From CAVOAK01 sp965217615 (GTDB lineage: Bacteria > Pseudomonadota > Alphaproteobacteria > UBA8366 > CAVOAK01), in NCBI GenBank assembly GCA_965217615.1, contig CBDCIT010000035.1, positions 70,680 to 134,679 of the forward strand: a stretch of DNA of 64,000 nt, given 5' to 3'. The position numbers and the translations under genes were made by a program. How positions within the stretch are numbered: position 1 is the stretch's first letter; the number at the start of each line of letters is the position of its first letter. A model generated the notes under the pieces. It was not told the DNA's origin and ran no database searches. It worked only from the letters and a program-made list of their open reading frames with translations. Positions 53,867 through 63,088 of this stretch are shown here, in pieces.

Positions 53867-54079
53867 TTCTCTCGCTCCTCTATTACGGTTCGTCTCTATT
53901 AATTGGCGGTTAGATGCCGCATCTGCAACCACTATCAACACCGGCTGCTGATGTTTACCCGACCGTCGGGCAAGTCTGGTCTGTCGAATCACGACCGCTC
54001 ATGTTATGTGCGTTCGGCAGTCACAATCACCCGATCCGGAGCAGCGCCATGAGGTTAGCCGCGGACCGAAAGAGCAGCG

Positions 54080-54994
54080 ATGAGCGTCGCACGATGGCGC
54101 GCCTTCACGGGCATTACTATAATCGCGCTCCTCGCCGTGCTTTGGGGCAGCAATTGGCCGGCAATGAAGTTGGCTCTGACCGAGATACCGCCCTGGACAT
54201 TTCGGAGCATCGGCCTCGTCCCCGGCGGTGTGGGCCTGCTTGCGATCGCCCGCGTCGCCGGCCACAGCGTAGCAATTCCGCGGCAGAGCGGAGCCATGCT
54301 GTTCGTCATATCGTTGTTCAACATCACCATTTGGCATGTTCTCTCCGCCTACGGCCTAACTTTGATCGAAGCGGGACGAGCTGTGATTATCGCCTTTACC
54401 ATGCCGTTGTGGGCCTTGTTGCTAAGCCGTTTCATCTTGAAGGACCCGCTGTCTGCCAGTCGCCTTACCGCGCTGGCGTTGGGCCTCGCCGGACTGGCGA
54501 TCTTGATCGGACCCGATCTTCGGGCACTTGGCGCGGCTCCGCTCGGAGCATCTTTCATGCTCGCCGCCGCCTTCTCTTGGGCGTTGGGTACGGTTGTCAT
54601 GAAAACGCGTGAATGGACCATGCCGATTCTAGTCCTAACAGGCTGGCAGCTGCTTATTGGTGGCGTGCCGGTTGTCGCGGGTATGCTCGTTCTCGAGCTT
54701 CCCGTGGACTTGGCGATGGTCAGTATTCCGGGCCTGATCGGCCTTGCGTATACCATCGTCGTTGCGATGTTTATCTGCCACACGATGTGGTTTGCGTTGG
54801 TGCGAATTTTGCCGGCGGCAATTGCGGCGCTTGGCACGCTTGCCATCCCCATCGTGGGCGTCTTCTCCAGCGCGCTGTTTTTGGAGGAGCAGGTCGGCGT
54901 CCGCGAAGTTATCGCATTATGCCTCGTCGTCGCAGCGCTGGGCACCGCGCTGGGATTGCCGCATGTCGGATGTCGAGTCGAAACTCGCCCGTGA
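54080..54994 (+). CDS. EamA/DMT family permease, RhaT/YdcZ-like
   Basis: A 304-residue ten-helix transporter with two EamA repeats: LLAVLWGSNWPAMKLALTEI (first helix with the WGSNW motif), AGRAVIIAFTMPLWALLLSR, LGASFMLAAAFSWALGTVVM, and the last helices ALGTLAIPIVGVFSSALFLE. It probably exports an amino acid or metabolite. It is only distantly related to the two DMT genes at 13.6 and 20.4 kb. The ATG at 54080 begins directly at the first charged residues before the helix, without a strong ribosome binding site. Confidence 0.88.
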   Translation: MSVARWRAFTGITIIALLAVLWGSNWPAMKLALTEIPPWTFRSIGLVPGGVGLLAIARVAGHSVAIPRQSGAMLFVISLFNITIWHVLSAYGLTLIEAGRAVIIAFTMPLWALLLSRFILKDPLSASRLTALALGLAGLAILIGPDLRALGAAPLGASFMLAAAFSWALGTVVMKTREWTMPILVLTGWQLLIGGVPVVAGMLVLELPVDLAMVSIPGLIGLAYTIVVAMFICHTMWFALVRILPAAIAALGTLAIPIVGVFSSALFLEEQVGVREVIALCLVVAALGTALGLPHVGCRVETRP

Positions 54995-55157
54995 TCGCCA
55001 GTCCTACGCACTTCCACACTTGCGATTCGGCCGCAAAACTGGAAGCATGGTTGTCGTAGCGCCATTTCTCGGGGCGCGTCGATTTCGTCAGCCAATAAAC
55101 ATGATTCGCATCTTTTGATTCCACTCGCTGTTTCTGATTGCGCTATGCGCGCTTCTC

Positions 55158-55748
55158 GTGTCGGTTCTGATTTCGGCCGCGTCGACTCCAGCCGTTGCGG
55201 ATTCTACAGACGAAGAGGCGGTGCAGTTTATCCAAGGCCTCGCCGACAAGGCGCTTGCCGTGCTGCGTGAGGATGGCGGTTCGCTCGAAATGCGGGAGTC
55301 TGAGTTTCAGACACTGCTGTACAACGGATTTGCGCTCGATCGCATCGGCAGGTTCGTAGTCGGCGGCCATTGGCGCAAGATGTCCGCGGAACAACAGGAA
55401 GACTATCAACGACTCTTCAAACAATGGGTGTTGAGGACCTACTCGGTGCGGCTCGGTGGGTACTCGGGTCAGACATTCTCGATTGTCAACGTCGTTGAGG
55501 CCGGCAAGACTGACCGCTACGTACGCACCTTGATCGACCAGCCTAAGGGCGGTGAATCGGTAAGGTGCGATTGGCGCGTCCGGCATATCGACGGGTCGCA
55601 CAAAATCGTCGACGTCGTCGTTGAGGGTGTAAGCATGGTGGTGACCCAACGGCAAGAATTTGCAGCGGTTGTCAGGCGTCACGGTGTTGACGGTTTGATC
55701 GAAGCACTGCGCGCGAGGGTCTCAAAGTTTCCGGCAAAGGCGGGGTGA
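55158..55748 (+). CDS. MlaC/Ttg2D-like phospholipid-binding periplasmic protein, leader interrupted
   Basis: The mature region is a full MlaC domain (FIQGLADKALAVLREDGGSL, FALDRIGRFVVGGHWRKMSA, RTYSVRLGGYSGQTFSIVNV, VCDWRVRHIDGSHKIVDVVV-like segments). The usual start would be an ATG at 55101, reading MIRIF, then a TGA, then FHSLFLIALCALLVSVLIS, a typical signal peptide in the same frame. The GTG at 55158 after the stop leaves a short leader (SVLISAASTPAVA). The gene may therefore be export-defective or a pseudogene. MlaC carries phospholipid between membranes; no mlaFED genes are nearby. Confidence 0.7.
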   Translation: MSVLISAASTPAVADSTDEEAVQFIQGLADKALAVLREDGGSLEMRESEFQTLLYNGFALDRIGRFVVGGHWRKMSAEQQEDYQRLFKQWVLRTYSVRLGGYSGQTFSIVNVVEAGKTDRYVRTLIDQPKGGESVRCDWRVRHIDGSHKIVDVVVEGVSMVVTQRQEFAAVVRRHGVDGLIEALRARVSKFPAKAG

Positions 55749-55779
55749 CGGACAAACGATTACAGCGTGGAGGGGAGCA

Positions 55780-56613
55780 ATGTTGAGGGGCGCATTGCGA
55801 GAACACAAACGGCAGGCACACCTGTCATGGTTGACGGCGCTCGCTTTATCTCTGGTCGTCTTGAGCACTGCCAGCGCAGCCGACTTCAAGACGGGCTATC
55901 AGGCATATCAACGGGGAGTTTTCGCTCTCGCCCTGCAGCACTGTCGTCCACTGGCCGAAGCGGGCAACGCAAAGGCGCAGTTCAATCTGGGTGTGATGTA
56001 TGACGAGGGACGAGGTCTCGCGCCAGACAAGAAGAAAGCGACCGAATGGTGGCACAAGGCTGCGGCACAAGGCGACGAAAATGCGATGCATAACCTCGCC
56101 ATGTCCTATCTCTTTAGCGCAAAGTCCGACGCCAATCACGCGACGGCGATCGAACTGATCGAACAGGCCGCCAAGAAGGGCTTGGCGCGTTCGCGGTACG
56201 CATTTGGCAAAATCTATTTACACGGCCACGGCACGGAAAAGGATGAGGAGAAGGCGCGAAGTTGGATCCTCCAGGCCGCCGAAAAGGGCAACCGGCGGGC
56301 GCAGTACAATATGGGGAAGATCGTTCGCGACGGCATTGCCGGACCTGCTGACAAGGCGGCGGCAGCGCAATGGTTCTTGCGCGCTGCACGCCAGGGTTAT
56401 GCCAAGGCGCAAAACCATATCGGTGTGCGTTATGCGCGCGGTGAGGGCATTGAGAGTGACCAAGTACAGGCTCTCATGTGGCTGACGATTGCCGCCGCCG
56501 GCGGGCACAAACTTGCCGATATCAATCGCGCCGCGTTGACGCGAAAGATGGATGCGAGCGGAATCGCGGAGGCGCTGGATCTCGTCAAGAATTGGCGACC
56601 TAAGTCCGAATAA
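55780..56613 (+). CDS. Secreted Sel1-like repeat protein
   Basis: A 277-residue protein with a signal peptide (HLSWLTALALSLVVLSTASA-AD) and about six Sel1 repeats, for example AKAQFNLGVMYDEGRGLAPD, ENAMHNLAMSYLFSAKS, SRYAFGKIYLHGHGTEKDEE, RAQYNMGKIVRDGIAGPADK and AQNHIGVRYARGEGIESDQV. Sel1 repeats form alpha-solenoids for protein contacts, often in envelope or signalling assemblies. GGAGGGGAG precedes the ATG. It lies 31 bases after the MlaC-like gene and 30 bases before the cytochrome gene, suggesting one transcript. Confidence 0.9.
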   Translation: MLRGALREHKRQAHLSWLTALALSLVVLSTASAADFKTGYQAYQRGVFALALQHCRPLAEAGNAKAQFNLGVMYDEGRGLAPDKKKATEWWHKAAAQGDENAMHNLAMSYLFSAKSDANHATAIELIEQAAKKGLARSRYAFGKIYLHGHGTEKDEEKARSWILQAAEKGNRRAQYNMGKIVRDGIAGPADKAAAAQWFLRAARQGYAKAQNHIGVRYARGEGIESDQVQALMWLTIAAAGGHKLADINRAALTRKMDASGIAEALDLVKNWRPKSE

Positions 56614-56643
56614 CGAGCTCAATATCTCCGAATCGGAGTGTTC

Positions 56644-57063
56644 ATGAAGGCTTGTGCTACCCTGCTTCTCGCCGCTGTACTTGCCGCGAGCCTTGCGGGA
56701 TTGGCCGCACCTGCGCAGGCGGCCGACGCCGCGGCAGGAAAGAGATTCTTCAAGAAGTGCGCAGCCTGCCACAACCTCACGGCCGATAGACATAAGATTG
56801 GACCTGGACTATTGGGACTCTTTGGCCGCCGTGCGGCAACTGCCCATGGTTTCAAGCGCTACTCCAAATCCATGAAAACGGCAGGTGCAAGGGGTCTGAT
56901 TTGGACCGAAGGCGTGTTTCTTCAATACATAGCGAACCCGAATCAATTTCTTCGTGATTTCCTTGGGGACCCAAAAGCACGATCCAACATGACGTTTGCC
57001 GGGATCAAGAAGCAGAAGGATCGGGAGAATCTTTTGGCATACCTGCTGGAAGCTACGAACTAA
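56644..57063 (+). CDS. Class I cytochrome c (cytochrome c2-like)
   Basis: A 139-residue periplasmic protein. The signal peptide is MKACATLLLAAVLAASLAG with cleavage at AQA-AD. The haem site is KKCAACHNL, and the sixth ligand Met is in RSNMTFAGIKK near the C-terminus. DRHKIGPGLLGLFGR is the conserved loop of mitochondrial-type/c2 cytochromes. It would shuttle electrons in the periplasm. GGAG six bases before the ATG at 56644 supports this start over a GTG two codons upstream. Confidence 0.92.
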   Translation: MKACATLLLAAVLAASLAGLAAPAQAADAAAGKRFFKKCAACHNLTADRHKIGPGLLGLFGRRAATAHGFKRYSKSMKTAGARGLIWTEGVFLQYIANPNQFLRDFLGDPKARSNMTFAGIKKQKDRENLLAYLLEATN

Positions 57064-57110
57064 CGCGAACGCCACCGGACGCACTGACCCCACCTGCAGC
57101 GAGATACCAG

Positions 57111-58523
57111 ATGCCGCTACCCTCCCAAGACATTGCCATGTTGTCGGCAACCGAGCTTATCGCCCAATATCGGCGTAAGCAGCTCTCGCCTGTGGAGGCA
57201 GTTGAGGCGGCGCTGCACCGCATCGACAGTCACGACGGCGTCGTCAATGCATTTCGGCTGGTCGACGCGGGCGCGGCGATGGCGGCGGCAAAAACTTCCG
57301 AACAGCGTTGGATGCAGGGTGAGCCGCAAGGTCTCGTCGATGGCATTCCAACGACCATAAAGGACCTCGTCCTTGCACGTGGCTGGTCGACCCTTCGCGG
57401 CAGCCGGACAACAGATGAAAATCAGACATGGGACGAGGACGCGCCAGCGACCGCACGATTGCGCGAGCATGGTGCCGTCATCCTGGGTAAGACGACGACG
57501 CCCGAATATGGCTGGAAGGGCGTGACCGACAGTCCCTTGACCGGAATCACGCGAAATCCCTGGAATACCGGGCGCACGCCCGGCGGCAGCAGCGGCGGTG
57601 CCGCGGTTGCGGCGGCGCTGGGCATGGGCGCGCTCCACGTTGGCACCGACGGCGGCGGATCGGTCCGTATTCCTGCCGGATTTACCGGGATCTTCGGCCA
57701 TAAGCCGAGCTTCGGCCGCGTGCCTGCCTATCCGCCAAGTGCGTTCCCGAACTTGAGCCATGTCGGCCCGATGACCCGCACGGTCGGCGACGCAGCCTTG
57801 ATGTTGAACGTACTGTCGCTTTCCGATGCGCGCGACTGGTCCGCTCTCCCCTATGACGGTCGCGATTATCGCGTCGGGCTCGAGGACGGGATCGCCGGCC
57901 TGCGCATCGCCTTCAGCCTGACACTCGGTTTCGCCGACGTCGATCCGTCGGTCGAGGGTCCGGTCCGTGAAGCGGTAAGCAGATTGAGCGACCTTGGCGC
58001 CGTCGTGGAAGAGTTGGATCCGGGGTTCGAAAGCCCGCGCAGGACATTTCTTACTTTTTGGTACAACGGTGCTGCGCGAATGTTGGCGAACTTCACCGAC
58101 GCGCAGCGCAAACTGGTCGATCCGGGCCTTCTGCACGTCGTTGAAATGGGTGCCGAGACAAAGCTCGCGGACTACCAGCAGGCGACGGCCGACCGCATTG
58201 CGCTTGGCCAGCACATGAAGCGATTCCACCAGACCTATGACCTGCTTGTCACGCCGACATTGCCGATTCCAGCATTCGACGCCGGTGTGGACTTTCCAAA
58301 TAAGGACAGTTATGCGCGCTGGGCCGATTGGACACCGTTTACATACCCCTTCAACCTGACGCAGCAGCCGGCCTGCTCCGTGCCGTGCGGCTTCACCTCC
58401 GACGGCCTTCCGGTCGGGCTGCAGATTGTCGGTCCAATGTTTGAAGATGCGCTGGTCCTGCGCGCGGCCCGCGCATTCGAAAGCGCGCAACCCTTCAAGA
58501 TGCCCGGCGTACCGGTTGACTAA
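57111..58523 (+). CDS. Amidase (amidase signature family)
   Basis: A 470-residue enzyme of the GatA/amidase signature family. The Ser-cisSer-Lys triad is seen as Lys in IPTTIKDLVLARGWST, the glycine-rich GRTPGGSSGGAAVAAALG, and the nucleophile segment VGTDGGGSVRIPAGFTGIFG. The C-terminal FNLTQQPACSVPCGFTSDGL and PVGLQIVGPMFEDALVLRAA are typical. No gatB or gatC is near, and the C-terminus differs from GatA, so it probably hydrolyses a free amide. It is followed by an IS30-type element 45 bases after the stop. Confidence 0.9.
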   Translation: MPLPSQDIAMLSATELIAQYRRKQLSPVEAVEAALHRIDSHDGVVNAFRLVDAGAAMAAAKTSEQRWMQGEPQGLVDGIPTTIKDLVLARGWSTLRGSRTTDENQTWDEDAPATARLREHGAVILGKTTTPEYGWKGVTDSPLTGITRNPWNTGRTPGGSSGGAAVAAALGMGALHVGTDGGGSVRIPAGFTGIFGHKPSFGRVPAYPPSAFPNLSHVGPMTRTVGDAALMLNVLSLSDARDWSALPYDGRDYRVGLEDGIAGLRIAFSLTLGFADVDPSVEGPVREAVSRLSDLGAVVEELDPGFESPRRTFLTFWYNGAARMLANFTDAQRKLVDPGLLHVVEMGAETKLADYQQATADRIALGQHMKRFHQTYDLLVTPTLPIPAFDAGVDFPNKDSYARWADWTPFTYPFNLTQQPACSVPCGFTSDGLPVGLQIVGPMFEDALVLRAARAFESAQPFKMPGVPVD

Positions 58524-58567
58524 ACTGACAGGGCGTTGATCCTGATGATTGACGGGTTATTGGGCGA

Positions 58568-60031
58568 GTTCAATCGGTCGTCGCAACACTCTGGCATAGG
58601 AGGTTGCTATGACGGTACGCAGACGGCGGTCGGATCGGTCTGGACGGAGCAAGTTGCATTCGCCAGGTCGACCGGACTCGGCACGGCGTGAGGAGCTTGT
58701 TCGGTTCTGGGCAGCGATTGCGACGGGACGTTCGAGCGAGGACGCGGCCCGAGATGCCGGTGTATCCCCTCCGGTAGGCTCGAGGTGGTTCCGGAGGTCG
58801 GGCGGCATGCCACCATCACATTTATCGCAACCGGCCAAGCCGCTGTCAGGACGTTACCTGTCTTTCGAGGAACGTGAGGAGATTGCTCTTCTGCACGCCC
58901 AGGGAAGAGGCATACGTCATATTGCTTGCCGGCTGGAGCGAGCACCGTCGACGATCTCCCGCGAGGTGCGGCGCAACGCGGCGACCCGAAGCGGTGGCCT
59001 GGACTACCGAGCAACGACGGCGCAGTGGCATACTGATCGGTCCGCCAAAAGGCCGAAGCCAGCCAAGCTGGCAACGAATGAGGCGCTGCGGCGCTATGTG
59101 CAGGATCGGCTTGCGGGTCGGATCTCGGCACCGGATGGAACGGTGATCGAGGGGCCACGCGTCGTCTGGAACGGTCGTCGGCATGGGCCGCGGCAGCACA
59201 GGCGATGGGCCAGGGCCTGGAGTCCTGAGCAGATCGCGCACCGTCTTCGGATCGACTATCCTGGGGGGACGGGCCCGAGGATCAAGCGATGCGGATCAGT
59301 CATGAGGCGATCTATCAGGCGCTCTACGTACAGGGCCGCGGCGCACTCCGTCGTGAGCTGACCGCCTGCCTTCGCACGGGAAGGGCACTGCGCGTACCTC
59401 GGGCACGTAGCCGCCGGCGGGGAAAATCCTTCGTCACGCCTGAGATCATGATCAGTGAACGATCGGCGGAAGCAGCTGATCGGGCCGTACCCGGACACTG
59501 GGAAGGTGACCTGATCATCGGCTTGGGCAGATCGGCGATCGGCACTCTGGTGGAACGCACCACGCGGTTCACAATGCTGCTGCATCTTCCCCGAATGGAA
59601 GGCCACGGCACCGTCCCGCGCGTGAAGAACGGGCCTGCGCTTGCCGGTCATGGGGCTGAAGCGGTTCGCGATGCCATCGCCCGGACGATCACGACATTGC
59701 CAGCGCAGCTTCGCCGCTCGCTGACCTGGGACCAGGGAGCAGAGATGGCCAGGCATGCGGATCTGCGGATCGCAACCGGCCTTCCCGTCTACTTCTGCGA
59801 ACCGCACAGCCCTTGGCAACGCGGAACGAACGAGAACACCAATGGACTGCTTCGACAGTACTTCCCGAAAGGAACCGATCTGAGCGCACACAGTCCGGAC
59901 GTACTCGCAGTTGTTGCTGACGCGCTCAATACACGGCCCCGCAAGACCCTCGGATGGAGAACTCCCGCCGAAGCTCTGGACCAGTGCTTGCAGGCCAGTC
60001 AAACTGAACGTGTTGCGACGACCGGTTGAAC
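58568..60031 (+). mobile_element. IS30-family insertion sequence, 1.46 kb
   Basis: Terminal inverted repeats GTTCAA-T/C-CGGTCGTCGCAACAC lie at 58568 inward and, on the other strand, at 60031 inward. The transposase stop codon falls within the right repeat. A short target duplication of 2-3 bp, as usual in this family, could not be identified with certainty. Confidence 0.85.
58609..60029 (+). pseudogene. IS30-family transposase, frameshifted in a G run
   Basis: The frame opens after AGGAGG with a Myb/HTH-like N-terminus and the IS30 helix-turn-helix LSFEEREEIALLHAQGRGIR and APSTISREVRRNA. It runs to WARAWSPEQIAHRLRIDYPG and then loses homology. The next frame gives GPEDQAMRISHEAIYQALYV, followed by the DDE core: GHWEGDLIIG (Asp), LTWDQGAEMARHADL (Asp) and SPWQRGTNENTNGLLRQYFP (Glu). 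The switch falls at a GGGGGG run at about 59262-59267, and removal of one G rejoins the frames. A slippage-dependent fusion is conceivable but not typical of IS30. Confidence 0.85.
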
Positions 60032-60086
60032 CCGCCTTGTTGGCAACCTCGAAAACCAATTTTGATCGCTCGAGAGTCGGCGAATT

Positions 60087-60737
60087 ATGGCGATGTTAAA
60101 AGTATGGGGCCGAAAATCCTCCTCCAACGTGCAAGCCCTAATGTGGTGCATTGCTGAATTAGGCATTGAATACGAACGTGTCGACGCTGGATTTGTCTAC
60201 GGTCAGGTTGATACTCCTGAATATCTTCTGATGAATCCCAACGGTACTGTGCCAACTCTACAAGACGGCGGAAACCCGCCGTTGTGGGAAACAGGTGCAA
60301 TCTTACGCTATCTCGTCAATAAGTACGGTTCTGCCGGATTTTGGCCAGCGGATCCGGTTGCCCGTGCAAATGTCGATAAGTGGGCAGAATGGTCAAAATT
60401 AAACATCACGCTGTACTTCACGGGTCCGATTTTTTGGCGTGTTGTCCGGACACCTCCTTCAATACAAGACCCGGTAGTAATTGACCTTGCGGTGCAACGT
60501 CTAAACAAGCTTCTCGACATCGCGGAAACGCAGTTATCTGAGTTCAAGTTTCTCGCCGGAGAAAAATTTACGCTCGCAGACATACAATTTGGTCACTGTC
60601 TATTTCGCTACTATGACATAGACATCGAACGCAATGAGCATGCGTGTGTTCGGCGCTATTACGACGGATTGACCGAAAGGGAAGCCTTTCGCGAACACGT
60701 GATGGTTTCGTACGAAGAACTGAGAGAGACCGACTAG
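60087..60737 (+). CDS. Glutathione S-transferase family protein
   Basis: A 216-residue GST. The N-terminal thioredoxin fold reads LKVWGRKSSSNVQALMWCIA (Ser in the catalytic Tyr/Ser/Cys position), NPNGTVPTLQDG (cis-Pro) and LWETGAILRYLVNKYG (ET/ES glutathione-binding pair). The C-terminal domain has FKFLAGEKFTLADIQFGHCL. It is richer in A and T than surrounding genes and abuts the IS30 element, which points to acquisition by transfer. Two ATGs, at 60087 and 60093, are possible starts. Confidence 0.88.
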   Translation: MAMLKVWGRKSSSNVQALMWCIAELGIEYERVDAGFVYGQVDTPEYLLMNPNGTVPTLQDGGNPPLWETGAILRYLVNKYGSAGFWPADPVARANVDKWAEWSKLNITLYFTGPIFWRVVRTPPSIQDPVVIDLAVQRLNKLLDIAETQLSEFKFLAGEKFTLADIQFGHCLFRYYDIDIERNEHACVRRYYDGLTEREAFREHVMVSYEELRETD

Positions 60738-60864
60738 CAACCCGATTTTTCGAAGGCCGCTTGGTGATTTTGTAGATAGCCCAAGTCTGGCCGCCACCTA
60801 ATATCTGCTCGGCGTCATAGGCGGAAGATTTGCGGCCATTTAAAGCGCACAGCGCCTAGGCCAG

Positions 60865-62052
60865 TCAGACGCTGAGGGCTTGGGCCATGTCCTCTTTGAT
60901 GTCTTCCACGTCCTCAAGGCCGACCGACAAGCGGACCAATCCCTCGCTGATGCCAAGCCGCTCGCGCTCCTCGACCGCTAAGCGCGCATGCGTCGTCGTC
61001 GCCGGATGGGTAATCAGGCTCTTGGTGTCGCCCAAATTGTTCGCGATGTCGACGAGCCCCAACGCGTTGACGAATTTGAACGCCCGCTCCTTGCCGCCGT
61101 CGAGCTCGAAGGAAACAATCGTCCCCCCGCGACGCATCTGCCGCTTTGCCAGATCGACCTGGGGGTGGGAGGCGAGTTCAGGATAGAGCACACGTGCGAC
61201 ATCGTTGCGTGCCTCGAGAAAACGCGCCACCTCGAGCGCGTTGTCGCATTGCCGCGTAACGCGCAGCTCCATCGTGTCCATTGCCTTGACGAGAACCCAC
61301 GCGTTGAACGCGCTGAGCGCGGGGCCAGTGTGGCGCAAAAAGGTCATAAGCGGCCCGCGCACGAACTCCTTTGTCCCCAGTACCGCGCCGCCCAGCGTGC
61401 GTCCCTGCCCGTCGATATGCTTTGTCGCCGAGTAGACGACCACATCGGCGCCGAGCTCGAGCGGCTGTTGCAGCATTGGCGTCGCGAATACATTGTCAAT
61501 GACAAGCAGCGCGCCCGCAGCATGCGCAAGGTCCGCCACCGCTTTAAGATCGATTATTTCGAGCGTCGGATTGGACGGTGTTTCGAGAAACACGGCCGTT
61601 GCCGGTTTCGAGAGCGCTTGCTCCCATTGGCCAACATCGGTGCCATCCACGAACTCCGTCTCGATCCCGTAGCGCGGCAGGAACTCGCCGAGGATGATGC
61701 TGCATGACCCGAATAGCGCGCGCGACGCGATGACCCGATCGCCGGTCTTGAGCTGACACATCAGTGAAGCGAACACTGCGGCCATGCCGCTGGCTGTCGC
61801 GAAGCAGTCCTCCGCGCCCTCGAGCTCGCACAGCCGCTGCTCGAACATCGATACCGTGGGATTTCCATAGCGCGCGTACATATAGTGGTCGTCTTCGCCG
61901 CGAAAGGCCGCTGCTGCCTGCTCCGCCGAGTCATAGACAAAGCCCGACGTCATATAGATCGCCTCGCTGGCTTCGCCGAACTGACTACGGGTGAGGCCGC
62001 CGCGCACGAGCACGGTTTGCGGACGATACTTCGTCTTTATTGAACCACTCAT
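60865..62052 (-). CDS. metZ: O-succinylhomoserine sulfhydrylase
   Basis: A 395-residue Cys/Met metabolism PLP enzyme making homocysteine from O-succinylhomoserine and sulfide. TVLVRGGLTRSQFGEASEAI, YMYARYGNPTVSMFEQRLCE (the YSR-like phosphate-binding segment), LVIDNVFATPMLQQPLELGA (PLP Asp) and VVYSATKHIDGQGRTLGGAV (Schiff-base Lys) are all present, and the C-terminus ends GISEGLVRLSVGLEDVEDI. The ATG at 62052 (MSGSIKTKYRPQTV) matches MetZ starts. The 260 bases upstream were searched by eye for a SAM-II-type riboswitch and none was convincing. Confidence 0.93.
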   Translation of the reverse strand: MSGSIKTKYRPQTVLVRGGLTRSQFGEASEAIYMTSGFVYDSAEQAAAAFRGEDDHYMYARYGNPTVSMFEQRLCELEGAEDCFATASGMAAVFASLMCQLKTGDRVIASRALFGSCSIILGEFLPRYGIETEFVDGTDVGQWEQALSKPATAVFLETPSNPTLEIIDLKAVADLAHAAGALLVIDNVFATPMLQQPLELGADVVVYSATKHIDGQGRTLGGAVLGTKEFVRGPLMTFLRHTGPALSAFNAWVLVKAMDTMELRVTRQCDNALEVARFLEARNDVARVLYPELASHPQVDLAKRQMRRGGTIVSFELDGGKERAFKFVNALGLVDIANNLGDTKSLITHPATTTHARLAVEERERLGISEGLVRLSVGLEDVEDIKEDMAQALSV

Positions 62053-62314
62053 CGCGGCGTCCCTGCTGGCATTTCTTCTCGCATAACGCACCGGCTGCGG
62101 CGCGTGGAGGCCCGTCATTAACCTATTCCTTCGCCCGCAATCAATGGCAAGGTAGATATCTGGCACCAACACAGCGATGGCAGGCGGCGGGAATCGCAGC
62201 GAGAATTCAACGCGATGGGATAATCCGGGCATGTATACTCACGATGCCCAAGACGTAGCGGACGCGACAATTTGCGCGCGTTAGGCTCAGAACGGAAGAC
62301 ACATAGGTAGGCTC

Positions 62315-63088
62315 ATGATCCTCCATCTCAGCACCTGGAAGGAAGTCGAAGACTATCTCGCCCGCTCGAAGGGGGTCATCATCCCCATCGGTTCGACCGA
62401 GCAACATGGTCCAAACGGAATCATGGGCACCGATTCGATTTGCGCCGAGGTCATCGCCCAAGGTGTCGGCCAATCCATCGACGCACTCATTACACCGACG
62501 ATCTATTGCGGCGTCGCCCAGTTCAACCTGGACTTCGCCGGCACGCTGACAGTCCGGCCGACAACGCTGATCGCCCTCATTAAGGACACGATCTTCTCGC
62601 TCGCCCATCATGGTTTCGAGCGCTTCTACTTCCTCAACGGCCATGGCGGCAACGTCGCCCCGGCGCGCAGCGCGTTTCAGGAGATCTACCACGAGAAGAG
62701 CCTCGCGCCGAGCAACCGGCCGAAGATCCGCTGCCGCCTGCGCAGCTGGTGGGAGCATCCAAACACCGACAAAATGAGGCACGAGCAGTATGGCGAGTGG
62801 GAAGGGTTTCATTGCACACCAAGCGAGGTCGCAATGACGCAGTTCGCCTACCCCGACTCGATCAAATCAGTAGAGACCGGCGATCCGACCAAGGTCTCGA
62901 TGGCTTATATCAGGGACCATCCGAGCGACGACCACTACGAGGCCGAACACCACCGCCGCATCTTCCCCGACGGCCGGATCGGCGCGGATTCATCGCTCGC
63001 CACGCCAGAGCTTGGCAAAGAGCTGGTCGAAATCGCCGTTAAGGATGTCTGTGAGGACTATCAGCGCTTCCTCGACGAAGACGACTAG
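62315..63088 (+). CDS. Creatininase family protein
   Basis: A 257-residue metal-dependent amidohydrolase. GVIIPIGSTEQHGPNGIMGTD contains the Glu-x-His and Asp metal ligands, FYFLNGHGGNVAPARSAF the second metal-binding His, and HCTPSEVAMTQFAYPD a later family motif. Members include creatininase, MftE and enzymes of riboflavin and F420 biosynthesis; this one cannot be assigned more precisely. It is divergent from metZ. Confidence 0.88.
   Translation: MILHLSTWKEVEDYLARSKGVIIPIGSTEQHGPNGIMGTDSICAEVIAQGVGQSIDALITPTIYCGVAQFNLDFAGTLTVRPTTLIALIKDTIFSLAHHGFERFYFLNGHGGNVAPARSAFQEIYHEKSLAPSNRPKIRCRLRSWWEHPNTDKMRHEQYGEWEGFHCTPSEVAMTQFAYPDSIKSVETGDPTKVSMAYIRDHPSDDHYEAEHHRRIFPDGRIGADSSLATPELGKELVEIAVKDVCEDYQRFLDEDD

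Noticed and set aside
1878..55118. Reassignment of a stop codon to explain the in-frame stops
   Set aside because: TAA, TAG and TGA each occur both as apparent internal stops and as normal ends of intact genes here, so no single reassignment fits.
57117..58490. 457-codon open frame on the minus strand
   Set aside because: It lies wholly antisense to the amidase gene, which has full family motifs and triad. Long antisense frames are common in GC-rich DNA, and this one shows no domain.
62053..62314. SAM-II or SAM/SAH riboswitch upstream of metZ
   Set aside because: Alphaproteobacterial metZ genes often have one, but the conserved pseudoknot core could not be matched by eye. A covariance-model search would settle it.
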